From assembly GCA_023428245.1 (NCBI GenBank), contig JAEYYX010000021.1, positions 30,197-94,196 on the forward strand: a stretch of DNA of 64,000 nt, in the 5' to 3' direction. Positions within the stretch are counted from its first letter, which is position 1. Each line of letters starts with the position of its first letter. This DNA comes from Pseudomonadota bacterium. Its GTDB lineage: Bacteria > Myxococcota_A > Polyangia > Polyangiales > Polyangiaceae. The position numbers and the translations under genes were made by a program. Shown piece after piece: positions 40,567-48,649 of the stretch. The notes beneath the pieces were generated by a model. That model searched no databases. It was given only the letters and a program-made list of their open reading frames with translations, and was not told the DNA's origin.

Positions 40567-41790
40567 TCAGCCCTGACGGCTCGGGATCGCCGCGACGCCG
40601 GGGAGGTTCTTGCCCTCGAGGAGTTCGAGAGAAGCGCCGCCGCCCGTCGAGACGTGGCTCACCTTATCCAGGATCTTGAACTTCTTGGCAGCCGTTGCCG
40701 AGTCACCACCACCGATGATGGAGGTGGCGCCGCCGGCCGTGGCTTCGACGACTGCATCGGCGACTGCCTTGGTACCAGCCTGGAAGGGCTCGAACTCGAA
40801 CACGCCGACAGGACCGTTCCACACGATCGTCTTGGCGCGCTTGATCGCTGCAGCAAAGAGCTCGCGGCTCTTCGGGCCACAGTCGAAGCCTTCCATGTCG
40901 GCGGGGATACCGCTCTCGTCCGTCGCGCTGCCGACCGTCGCGTCTGCACCGAACTTGTCGCCGGTGACGTAGTCGACGGGGAACACCAGCTCGACGCCCT
41001 TTGCCTTCGCCTTGTCGACGAGGCCCTGGACGATCTTGGCGCCCTCCTTGTCGAAGATCGAGTTCCCGATCTCCATGCCGTAGAGCACCTTCTTGAAGGT
41101 GTACGCCATGCCGCCACCGATGATCATGATGTCGACCTTGTCGAGGAGGTTCTCGATGAGCTGAATCTTGTCGGCCACCTTGGCGCCGCCCATGATCGCG
41201 AGGAAGGGGCGAACCGGGTTTTCCAGCGCCTTCGCGAAGTAGTCGAGCTCCGTCTGCATCAAGAAGCCGACGGCCTTCTGGGGCAGGTCGACGCCGACCA
41301 TCGAGGAGTGCGCGCGGTGCGCGGTGCCGAAGGCGTCGTTCACGTAGACGTCGCCGAGCTTGGTGAGCGATGCGCGGAAGGCTTCGATGGCGGACTTCTC
41401 TGCGCCCTTGCCCTCTTCCTCTTTGTGGAAGCGGAGGTTCTCGAGGAGCACAACGCTGCCGGGGGCGAGCTTGGCACAGGCGGCCTCCACCTCAGGGCCG
41501 ACGCAGTCGTCGAGCTGGGTCACGGGGCGGCCGAGGAGCTTTGAGAGTTCCTCTGATACGGGGCGCATCGAGTACTCGAGCTTGCGCTCGCCGTCGGGAC
41601 GGCCGAGGTGGCTCATCAGAACGACGCTCGCACCTTGGTCGAGGGCGTGCTGGATCGAGGGGAGAGCGGCGACGATGCGCGCGTTGTTCGTGATCCTGGT
41701 GCCGTCGAGGGGCACGTTGAAGTCGACGCGCATAAGCACGCGCTTCCCGGCCAGGTCCAAATCCTTCAGGCTGACTTTGTTGAGCGACAT
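40567..41790 (-). CDS. pgk: Phosphoglycerate kinase
   Basis: Transfers the phosphoryl group of 1,3-bisphosphoglycerate to ADP. Seen are the substrate-binding VLMRVDFNVPLDG (residues about 18-30), SHLGRPDGERK (about 60-70), VLLENLRFHKEEEGK, DAFGTAHRAHSS, the hinge motif AIMGGAKVADK, and the nucleotide-binding IIGGGDSATAA near the end. It is 407 aa, the usual size. It does not stand in one operon with gap or gpmI, which are elsewhere in the window. A terminator follows. Confidence 0.97.
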   Translation of the reverse strand: MSLNKVSLKDLDLAGKRVLMRVDFNVPLDGTRITNNARIVAALPSIQHALDQGASVVLMSHLGRPDGERKLEYSMRPVSEELSKLLGRPVTQLDDCVGPEVEAACAKLAPGSVVLLENLRFHKEEEGKGAEKSAIEAFRASLTKLGDVYVNDAFGTAHRAHSSMVGVDLPQKAVGFLMQTELDYFAKALENPVRPFLAIMGGAKVADKIQLIENLLDKVDIMIIGGGMAYTFKKVLYGMEIGNSIFDKEGAKIVQGLVDKAKAKGVELVFPVDYVTGDKFGADATVGSATDESGIPADMEGFDCGPKSRELFAAAIKRAKTIVWNGPVGVFEFEPFQAGTKAVADAVVEATAGGATSIIGGGDSATAAKKFKILDKVSHVSTGGGASLELLEGKNLPGVAAIPSRQG

Positions 41791-41900
41791 GGACGCGCTC
41801 TTACACCAAAAGAATTCCGGTGCCCAAGGGGTTTTCGCGGCCAGGGCTCTCTCGGGCAGCCCGGCGACGGGGCGCCCGAGGGCCGGACTCTTAGGCGGTC

Positions 41901-42617
41901 TCAGGGGAGCGGGAAATAGATGCTTCCGCCATGGCAGCTCGAGCAGGCTTCAGCGCCTTTCTCATCAGGGGCGAAGAAGGGGGTCGTCACTCCGCTCCCG
42001 CACAAGGTCTCATCCCCGTCACAATAGTAGGAGAAGCCGCGCCGCGTGTCGTTGACCTTGATCATGGCCATGACAGTCAGCCGGGTGCCTGCGGCGTCAT
42101 AGACCTCCTTGACGGCCATCGACCCGACGTCGTGGTTCTTGCTCAGCGAAGTGACGTCCTTGTTCTTCTCGAGGGACGCGATCCCTTGATCGTTCACGTA
42201 CGTTTGGAGCTTGTGGGTCGCGGGGCTTCCGGCGTGCGGGCTGCCGACGACGTGGTCCGCGACCTCACGGGGCGTCTCGTCGTGGGTCCAGGTCTTGTAA
42301 CTCCCGTCAGCGATGAACGCCGCGACCGCGTCCTGGGTCGTAGCGCTCGGGAGCTGGCTGACAGTCGAGCCTCCGGTGCCGTCCCCGCCGCTCGCCGGGG
42401 CGTCACCGCCCGTTCCCGGTGCGCCGCCGCTGGTCGAATCCCCGCCGCTTGCGCTTGCGGTTGCGCCGCCGCTGCCATCAATGCTTGCGGCCTCTGAACA
42501 AGCGAGGCTCGAAAGTAAGAGAGTTGTGAGAGTGCCGAACGCGAGCGTCAGGCGGCCGAGGCTCAAAAGAGAACGCGGAGTCGAAGGGCGAGACTTCTGG
42601 GCGGGCGAGGACATCAT
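41901..42617 (-). CDS. Cytochrome P460-like lipoprotein with one haem c motif
   Basis: A 238-aa secreted protein. The signal peptide ends in the lipobox LLSSLACSEA near residue 40, followed by a Gly/Ser/Ala tether (SGGDSTSGGAPGTGGDAPASGG). The domain from about 85 has HDVGSMAVKEVYDAAGTRLTVMAMIKV, which resembles the cytochrome P460 fold, and near the C-terminus the haem c site CSSCHGG. P460 proteins oxidise hydroxylamine or reactive nitrogen; this activity depends on a crosslinked Lys I cannot identify. The family assignment is moderate. Confidence 0.7.
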   Translation of the reverse strand: MMSSPAQKSRPSTPRSLLSLGRLTLAFGTLTTLLLSSLACSEAASIDGSGGATASASGGDSTSGGAPGTGGDAPASGGDGTGGSTVSQLPSATTQDAVAAFIADGSYKTWTHDETPREVADHVVGSPHAGSPATHKLQTYVNDQGIASLEKNKDVTSLSKNHDVGSMAVKEVYDAAGTRLTVMAMIKVNDTRRGFSYYCDGDETLCGSGVTTPFFAPDEKGAEACSSCHGGSIYFPLP

Positions 42618-42746
42618 GGTCCCTTGGTAGCTTCGAGAGCCCAGATCGGCAAAGAAAATGCTTCGATGTCTGCCACAGAAAGTGCCCGTTCTTTGCGCTG
42701 CCCCGAGAGCGCAGATTTCGCATGAGGCCCATGATAAGCTTCACCA

Positions 42747-43814
42747 ATGCGCCGTCTTCTGGCTCGAGGTGCTGGACTTTCCGCTGCAGCGCTCGGTCAC
42801 GTCTACACGATCTGGCCTTATTTGGAGCGGCGCCGCGCGCCGTTGCCCTCCACCGGCATCGAAGAATTCCGGGCCACAGTGGTAGATCTTGTCGTGGGTC
42901 CGGTGGAAATTTCGGGCCTCTACCTGTCGGGCACGAGCGACAGGCTGACGGTGATCATGCATGGCCTCGGCGGGAACACCGAGAGCGGCTATATGCGCGC
43001 GGCGCTCTCGGCCTGCGCTCAAATGGGCCTTTCTGCTCTCCTCTTGAATCAAAGAGGCGCTGACAGAAGAGGCCACGATTTTGCACACGCGGGGCTCATC
43101 GAAGATCTCGGACAAATCCTCCGTGAGCCGCGGTTTGCATCATTTTCGGAGATCGCTCTGCTCGGCTTCTCTCTCGGAGGGCATACAGCGCTCCGTTACG
43201 CTTGCGTCTCGCCCGATCCGCGCCTTCGGCGGGTCGCCGCCGTCTGTTCTCCGCTCGACCTCGCGGCGGCCTCGGCCGCCTTCGATCGCTCAAAGTTTCC
43301 CGTCTACCGGCGGCACGTCCTCGAGTCGCTCCACCAAACCTATACAGCCGCGTACCAAAGGAACCCTTCGGGCATCGAACCCTACGAGGCTCGCCGCATC
43401 TGGCGCATTCGCGAGTGGGACGAGCGCGTGATCGCGCCCCGCTTCGGATTCCCGAGCGCCCTCGATTATTATCGAGCGATGAGCGTGGCGCCGCTCTTGC
43501 CCGAGCTCAAGGTCGAATCCTTGTACCTAGGCGCGTCGCACGATCCGATGGTCCCGCGGGCGTCCGTGCTCGGGGCTCTCGCGTCAGCTCAAAAAATCAG
43601 CGAGACTTGGGAGGAACGCGCCGGGCATCTCGGCTTCGCTCCGGACTTCGCTCTCGGGTTTCCTGACGCTCCCGCGGGCCTCTTTGGGCAGGTGCTCGGG
43701 TGGCTGTGGGGCGCTCATCGAAAGACCGACGCGGCCGAGCTTCATCGTCGTCCGACCGGCGTTCAGACGGCTTCCCGAAGCTCCTCTGGATCGGAGCTCG
43801 ACCCGGCCGAATGA
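42747..43814 (+). CDS. Alpha/beta hydrolase of the YheT/ABHD type
   Basis: A 355-aa hydrolase. The nucleophile elbow is GFSLGGHTALRY near residue 140, and the oxyanion loop HGLGGNTESGYMRAAL lies near 72. LYLGASHDPMVPRAS carries the Asp and EERAGHLGFAPD the His of the triad. The order and the GLGG loop fit the YheT/COG0429 esterase group. The last 70 residues (GAHRKTDAAELHRR...) are polar and overlap the opposite methyltransferase gene by 218 bp, so the C-terminus may be shorter in function. Substrate unknown. Confidence 0.82.
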   Translation: MRRLLARGAGLSAAALGHVYTIWPYLERRRAPLPSTGIEEFRATVVDLVVGPVEISGLYLSGTSDRLTVIMHGLGGNTESGYMRAALSACAQMGLSALLLNQRGADRRGHDFAHAGLIEDLGQILREPRFASFSEIALLGFSLGGHTALRYACVSPDPRLRRVAAVCSPLDLAAASAAFDRSKFPVYRRHVLESLHQTYTAAYQRNPSGIEPYEARRIWRIREWDERVIAPRFGFPSALDYYRAMSVAPLLPELKVESLYLGASHDPMVPRASVLGALASAQKISETWEERAGHLGFAPDFALGFPDAPAGLFGQVLGWLWGAHRKTDAAELHRRPTGVQTASRSSSGSELDPAE

Positions 43815-45207
43815 TGAGCACGTGCTCTTCCCGCGGCGCGTCGTGGAAAGCTTCTTCGGCGCCGTGCAGGAAGATCGGGCGCTTCTGAGAGGCGACGGCC
43901 ATGATGTCGACGCCGTTCTCTTTCGCGGCGCGCTCAAGAGCAGGCACGGCGCGCAGCGCGCGGCGATCCACAACTGAGTCAGCGACGATCATGACGGCTC
44001 GTCCGTCAGAAGCGAGCACTCGTCGCATCTCGCGCAGGCAGGCGCCGATCTCCCGCACCCAGAGGTCCTCGGCTTCCCCCAAACGCCGCCTTCGATAGGA
44101 ACGGCGCGCGCCGATTTCGTCATCCTGGAGGCGACTTTCGCGGAGCCCGAGCCAGCGCAGGCGGTGGAGGTGGTGGTCGAGATAATCGTAGACGCCGGGG
44201 TAAGGAGGCGAAGTCACGATCAGGTCGATCGACTTCGGTTCGACGTAGCCGAGCTTTCGCGCGTCGGCGTGCGTGACATAGGCGCGCGGAGTGCGCGGGG
44301 GGACGCGCTCGCTGAAGGCGACAAGGCGCTCGGCAAGCTCGCGGGTCTTGTCGACGAAGAGCTGGATGGCAAAGCCGGGGGCGAGCCTTCGTGGCGCCTT
44401 GCGACGGGTGGTGTCGCCTTCCGAATAGGAGAGCTTCGTGAGCAAGGAGGAGACGACTAGGCGAAGCGCTCGCTTCGGCTCGTTGTGCTCGAGGGCGAAA
44501 ATGCCGTGATAGATGCTGTCGAGCTCGAGCAGGATGTGGATCGGGTAGCGCTCCCGATCTTCGGTGTCGTAGCGCCTGTGGGGGTCGGCGCGGTCGAGTC
44601 GACGCTCCTCCGCTTTATCGGCGATGCGCTCGGCGGCTCGGACCAGGTCGCTCGCGAATTTTTGCGTGACTCCGCGAGACTTGAGCCAAGCGAGCTCGAC
44701 AGAGAGCGGGTTCAGATCGGAGCCGAGTGCGGTGCGCCCGAGAGCGCGTGACTCGACAACCACAGTCCCGCTGCCACAGAAGGGATCGAGCACGCGGCCG
44801 TCGCCCCGTGAGAGGTGTTCGACGAGCCGGCTCGCGGTCTTCGGATGGAGGCGGGCCGGGTAGCTATGGAACCCATGCACGTCCTGCATCACCTCGTCTT
44901 CATCGGCGCTCACGTTGAGGGCGTGGGCAAGAGCGGCCTGTTCCTCTTCGCTGCCTCCTTGAATCGTCACCTTGCCGCCAACGTGACTGAGCGCGCGGCG
45001 CTCGCGTCTTGGCTCGAGGGGCGCTTCGTCCCTTTCTTGTGCAGCCTCGCGGGGGCGTCGGATGGGGCCTTTGGCGTTCTTTTGTGCAGCCTCGCGGGGG
45101 CGTCGGATGGGACCCGGGGCGGTCGTTTTCGTGGGGGGCAAGGGTCCTCTATTTCGGCGGTCGGGGGGCTTTTCTGAGCCGGTCCCAAAGGCCCCCTCGC
45201 ATAGCAT
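43597..45207 (-). CDS. DNA methyltransferase with a TSPPY motif
   Basis: A SAM-dependent methylase of about 536 aa. Motif I VLDPFCGSGTVVVES lies near residue 133 and the catalytic motif IV VTSPPYPGVYDYLDHH near 333. TSPPY is typical of N4-cytosine or N6-adenine methylases of the beta/N4 class. The spacer KSSGVTQ-like region and RYPIHILLELDSIYHGIFALE are not recognised. The first 60 residues contain two copies of GPIRRPREAAQ, from a 30-bp DNA repeat. The C-terminus is Arg/Glu-rich and overlaps the convergent hydrolase gene. No restriction gene is near, so an orphan methylase is likely. The start is uncertain. Confidence 0.8.
   Translation of the reverse strand: MLCEGAFGTGSEKPPDRRNRGPLPPTKTTAPGPIRRPREAAQKNAKGPIRRPREAAQERDEAPLEPRRERRALSHVGGKVTIQGGSEEEQAALAHALNVSADEDEVMQDVHGFHSYPARLHPKTASRLVEHLSRGDGRVLDPFCGSGTVVVESRALGRTALGSDLNPLSVELAWLKSRGVTQKFASDLVRAAERIADKAEERRLDRADPHRRYDTEDRERYPIHILLELDSIYHGIFALEHNEPKRALRLVVSSLLTKLSYSEGDTTRRKAPRRLAPGFAIQLFVDKTRELAERLVAFSERVPPRTPRAYVTHADARKLGYVEPKSIDLIVTSPPYPGVYDYLDHHLHRLRWLGLRESRLQDDEIGARRSYRRRRLGEAEDLWVREIGACLREMRRVLASDGRAVMIVADSVVDRRALRAVPALERAAKENGVDIMAVASQKRPIFLHGAEEAFHDAPREEHVLIIRPGRAPIQRSFGKPSERRSDDDEARPRRSFDERPTATRAPAQRGPRERQETRERSPERSRDARRVPPKSR
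45037..45111. repeat. 30-bp perfect direct repeat, spaced 45 bp, in frame
   Basis: 45037-45066 and 45082-45111 are identical over 30 bases. The 45-bp offset equals 15 codons, so the methyltransferase reads GPIRRPREAAQ twice. It is a small in-frame duplication. Confidence 0.85.
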
Positions 45208-45730
45208 GGTCAAGTCCCTCGAGCACACCCTGCACGACGTCGAGCACGTCACGTTCCCCGGCCCAATGCTGGCGCACGATCGGCGCGTACTGGGTCCCGA
45301 GGAGGCTTCGGAGCACGTAGGCGGAGAGCGCGATGTCGTCGAGGTAGCCGATCGGGCCTGTTACGCCTTCGGGGATCAGCCCGACGGGGGCGACGAAATA
45401 GGCGATGGTCGCGCCGAGCTTTGCTTTCTCGAAGGCTGGGATGCGCCGGTCGCCGACGAGGCGGACCAGGAGGTGGAACAGGTCAGGGCCGACGAGGAGA
45501 ATGTCCGCGTAGCGGAACGGGCCCCGTTTCTGCAGGTAAGCGCGGATGTTCTTACGCAGGCGATGGTAGAAATCGAGCTGAAACCCGCTCTTCTCTTCGG
45601 GCAGAGGGGCCTCGGGCTCGCCCACGTCCGGCTCGGGGAGAGGATGGGGGATCGAGCCGTGTGTGCATTCGGCCGCGTCCCGAAACTCATCGGGAGGAGG
45701 CGGCGGAACTGGGGCTTCCGGGAGGCTCAC
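45149..45730 (-). CDS. DUF1232 (YkvA-like) membrane-associated protein
   Basis: A 193-aa protein from GTG 45730. The N-terminal third is Pro/Glu-rich. The DUF1232 core is at about 110-165: AKLGATIAYFVAPVGLIPEGVTGPIGYLDDIALSAYVL, with the typical Tyr-x-x-x-Pro-x-(D/G)-hydrophobic-Ile-Pro pattern. The family has a short membrane-inserted hairpin and an unknown role. Its end overlaps the start of the methyltransferase gene by about 60 bp, indicating coupled translation if the starts are right. There is a second DUF1232 protein in the window at 50365-50760. The start lacks a good ribosome site. Confidence 0.78.
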   Translation of the reverse strand: MSLPEAPVPPPPPDEFRDAAECTHGSIPHPLPEPDVGEPEAPLPEEKSGFQLDFYHRLRKNIRAYLQKRGPFRYADILLVGPDLFHLLVRLVGDRRIPAFEKAKLGATIAYFVAPVGLIPEGVTGPIGYLDDIALSAYVLRSLLGTQYAPIVRQHWAGERDVLDVVQGVLEGLDHAMRGGLWDRLRKAPRPPK

Positions 45731-45824
45731 GGGGATAAGACTAGCGCGGTGAGTCAGCTTGGAAAGTGTGAGGATGTGAGGCGGACGACAGGATCGATGC
45801 CCTCGCGTCCGCCCTTTCGTCAAA

Positions 45825-46445
45825 TCAGCGCCTCTCAGCGAAACCATTCATGTAAGGAAGGGATGCAGCCGTTTTCTGGATCTGCTCCTTCGCGGACAAG
45901 AGCTCGAAGGTCGGATCCCAGGTTCCCTCAATGAAGGCGCGTTTCGGACCATCAGGCATCGAGAAACTGAAGGTGCGGCTACCAGCCTGAACCTCTTGTT
46001 TCTCGAGGTCGACCGTGAGCTCAAGCTTCGGATCGGCCTCGACCAAGCTCATGAGCTCTTCGATAGAAGCAGCGTCGAGCGTCGGGCAGGGAACCCCGAG
46101 GCTCTGACAGTTTCCGTAGAAGATCTCAGCGAACGATTCACCCAAGATAAGAGCGATGCCTTTGCCGAAACGAGCGATGGCCTGGGGAGCGTGTTCGCGG
46201 CTCGAGCCGCAGCCGAAGTTCTTGTTGACGATGAGGACCTTGGCCTCAGAAAAGGCCGGATTGTCGAAGGGATGCATGTTGCCGGCGGCTTTTTCGCCCA
46301 GGCGATCGTCTTCGAAGGCGTGCTCGCCGAGCCCATCGAAAGTGATGGTCTTGAGGAAGCGGGCGGGGATGATTCGATCGGTGTCGATGTCGTTGCCGCG
46401 GACCGGGATACCGGGACCTTTGAGTTTGATGCGTTTGCTGTCCAT
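45825..46445 (-). CDS. leuD: 3-isopropylmalate dehydratase small subunit
   Basis: Isomerises 2- to 3-isopropylmalate together with LeuC in leucine synthesis. The 206-aa protein has GNDIDTDRIIPARFLK (residues about 17-33), the aconitase swivel motif NKNFGCGSSREHAPQAI (about 75-91) and ILGESFAEIFYGNCQSLGVP. The length is normal. It lies 21 bp after leuC on the same strand, and the two form one operon with leuC first. Confidence 0.96.
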   Translation of the reverse strand: MDSKRIKLKGPGIPVRGNDIDTDRIIPARFLKTITFDGLGEHAFEDDRLGEKAAGNMHPFDNPAFSEAKVLIVNKNFGCGSSREHAPQAIARFGKGIALILGESFAEIFYGNCQSLGVPCPTLDAASIEELMSLVEADPKLELTVDLEKQEVQAGSRTFSFSMPDGPKRAFIEGTWDPTFELLSAKEQIQKTAASLPYMNGFAERR

Positions 46446-46466
46446 GATCTGTTTCTCCTCTCTCGC

Positions 46467-47882
46467 TTACGCCTGTCCGAAGACCTCGCGTGTATCGGCG
46501 ACCTCACCGCGGATAGCTGCGGCGGCTACCATGGCGGGGCTCATGAGCAGGGTGCGCCCGTCCGGCGAACCCTGACGGCCTTTGAAGTTTCGATTCGAGG
46601 TCGAAGCGCTGAGCTCCCGTCCCTTGAGCTTGTCGGGGTTCATCGCGAGGCACATCGAACAGCCGGGTTCACGGAATTCGAAGCCCGCTTGCGTGAGCAC
46701 CTTGTCATAACCGAGCGAGAGCGCCTGCCTCTTGACCTCGTGACTACCGGGCACCACGAAGGCGCGGACGCCCTCTTTGACGTGGAGATTCTTGCCATCC
46801 AAAAGACGAACCACCTCGGCGATGTCGCTCAGGCGCCCGTTCGTGCAGGAACCGATGAACGCGACGTCGATCTTGGTGCCCTTGATCTTCTGACCCGGGG
46901 CGAACGACATGTACTTGTAGGCCTCGAGCACTGTCTGACGCTCGTCCTCGCGGAACTCCTCCGCCTTCGGGATCTCGCCCGAGACGCCCGTGGATTGTCC
47001 GGGGGTGATGCCCCAGGTGACCACAGGTTCGATGTCAGCGGCGTCGTAACGGACGACGTCGTCGTAGTGTGCGTCGGGATCGCTCGCGAGCGAAGCCCAA
47101 TCGCGCACCGCGCGTTCAAAGGCCTCACCTTGCGGCGCGTACTCGCGACCCTTCAAGTAGTCGAAGGTGACCTGATCGGGCTCGACATAACCACAACGAG
47201 CGCCGCCTTCGATGCTCATGTTGCAGACGGTCATGCGCTCCTCCATCGTCATGTTGCGGATGACGTCGCCTGCATACTCGTAGGCGTAACCCACGCCGCC
47301 TTGGACGCCGAGCTTCTGGATGATGTAGAGGATGACGTCTTTGGCGTAGACGCCGGGGCCGAGCTTGCCGTTGACCTCGATGCGTCGAACCTTCAGCTTG
47401 TCCATCGTGAGCGTCTGGGTCGCGAGCACGTCGCGCACCTGGCTGGTCCCGATGCCGAAAGCGAGGGCGCCGAAGGCGCCGTGGGTCGACGTATGCGAGT
47501 CACCGCAGCAAATGGTCATGCCGGGCTGAGTCAGGCCGCGCTCGGGCCCGACCACGTGTACGATGCCCTGTTCCTCTTTCTCTGGGGAGAACAGGCGAAT
47601 GCCGTGCTTCTTCGTGTTCTTCTCGAGGAAAGCCATCATCTGCTCTGCTGTCGAGTCCGCGTAAGGACGGAGCTGACTCGTGGTCGGGATGATGTGGTCG
47701 ACGGTCGCGAAGGTGCGATCGGGGTAGAGCACGCTGAGCTTCCGATCGTCGAGCATCGAGAATGCCTGCGGTGATGTGACCTCGTGGATGAGGTGCAGCC
47801 CCATAAAGAGCTGATATTGACCCGACGGCAGCTTCCTGACCGCGTGGCGCTCAAAGACCTTTTCGTACAGCGATTTTCCCAT
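46467..47882 (-). CDS. leuC: 3-isopropylmalate dehydratase large subunit
   Basis: The [4Fe-4S] subunit that carries the catalytic cluster. The cluster cysteines lie in FIGSCTNGRLSDI near residue 345 and CSMCLAMNPDKL near 406-409. TICCGDSHTSTHGAFGALAFGIG is the aconitase motif near 130, and SNRNFKGRQG is close to the end. It is 471 aa, the usual size. The first gene of leuC-leuD; the MarR-family gene stands 83 bp upstream on the same strand. Confidence 0.96.
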   Translation of the reverse strand: MGKSLYEKVFERHAVRKLPSGQYQLFMGLHLIHEVTSPQAFSMLDDRKLSVLYPDRTFATVDHIIPTTSQLRPYADSTAEQMMAFLEKNTKKHGIRLFSPEKEEQGIVHVVGPERGLTQPGMTICCGDSHTSTHGAFGALAFGIGTSQVRDVLATQTLTMDKLKVRRIEVNGKLGPGVYAKDVILYIIQKLGVQGGVGYAYEYAGDVIRNMTMEERMTVCNMSIEGGARCGYVEPDQVTFDYLKGREYAPQGEAFERAVRDWASLASDPDAHYDDVVRYDAADIEPVVTWGITPGQSTGVSGEIPKAEEFREDERQTVLEAYKYMSFAPGQKIKGTKIDVAFIGSCTNGRLSDIAEVVRLLDGKNLHVKEGVRAFVVPGSHEVKRQALSLGYDKVLTQAGFEFREPGCSMCLAMNPDKLKGRELSASTSNRNFKGRQGSPDGRTLLMSPAMVAAAAIRGEVADTREVFGQA

Positions 47883-47965
47883 TGTGACGTCCCTATTTTC
47901 GATTCAGGTTCCGTTCGAATTCTCAGTTTGAATGTTCCGGTGCGCGGGCTCACGGTTCCCGCGCT

Positions 47966-48445
47966 TCAAGCAGTTTCAGGAGCCTTCGTTCTCTCCGCAG
48001 CCAGCCGTTCGAGGCCGCTCGCAAGCCGTTCTCCGAGCGAGCTCCAGGCTCTGAGCTCACCGAGCTCGAGCTTGAGCCAAACCTCACGGATCGCTCGCTC
48101 TCGCTCCTCCCGCAATTTCGCGAGAAGCGCTCGGCCTTTGTCGGTGACGGAGTAAGAGCGGTGTCGGCCGTCGACGGAACTCAAGGAAGCTTGGATCAAG
48201 CCCTTGTCGGAAAGTTGCCGCAGGATCTTGCTCACCGCTGCGGCGCTTGTTTCTCGCTTGTGAGCGAAAAGACTCGGCATGAAATGCTCGGTCTGAACCT
48301 CTTCGAGTGCCTGCCACTGCTGGTCAGTGAGTCCGACACTCTCGGCGAGCTGCTTGCGGCGTTCGGCGAAGACTGTGACGAGCCGTCCGAGCGTCGCGAC
48401 GGCCTCGAGGGCCGCTTCTTTCGCTTCGGGAAGGGCTGTTGTCAC
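47966..48445 (-). CDS. MarR-family transcriptional regulator
   Basis: A 159-aa winged-helix protein starting at GTG. The recognition region is ETSAAAVSKILRQLSDKGLIQASLSSVDGRHRSYSVTDKGRALLAKL at about 64-110, with the wing DGRHRSYSVT. MarR proteins respond to small phenolic or oxidising compounds and usually repress their own gene. The perfect palindrome TTAACC-AG-GGTTAA lies 11 bp before the start, where it would cover the promoter. The gene is on the same strand as leuC, 83 bp upstream of it, and may or may not control it. Confidence 0.88.
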   Translation of the reverse strand: MTTALPEAKEAALEAVATLGRLVTVFAERRKQLAESVGLTDQQWQALEEVQTEHFMPSLFAHKRETSAAAVSKILRQLSDKGLIQASLSSVDGRHRSYSVTDKGRALLAKLREERERAIREVWLKLELGELRAWSSLGERLASGLERLAAERTKAPETA

Positions 48446-48455
48446 GGGCTGAATA

Positions 48456-48469
48456 TTAACCAGGGTTAA
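48456..48469. promoter_or_regulatory. Putative MarR operator
   Basis: TTAACC (48456-48461) and GGTTAA (48464-48469) are perfect arms around AG. It is immediately upstream of the MarR start (11 bp) and overlaps a TTAATATT stretch usable as a minus-10 element. Autoregulation is inferred from place and symmetry. Confidence 0.65.
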
Positions 48470-48649
48470 CTATGGCGCAAGGTAAATCGTGGCGTCGTTC
48501 GCAGGTGGAAGTCGAGTGGGCCCTGGGCCGAGGGGAGGTGGAAAAATTTGGTTTCAATTCATCAGCCAGGGTGAACTTAGAGCGGACTTTTCGTAAGAGC
48601 ACCGCTGCCTTTCGCAAAGCCTGGCGAGGCGCCGTGCTAAGCCGCGATT

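Noticed and set aside
45996..47774. Plus-strand 592-codon frame
   Set aside because: Antisense to leuC and leuD, whose motifs are unequivocal; long antisense frames are usual at this GC content.
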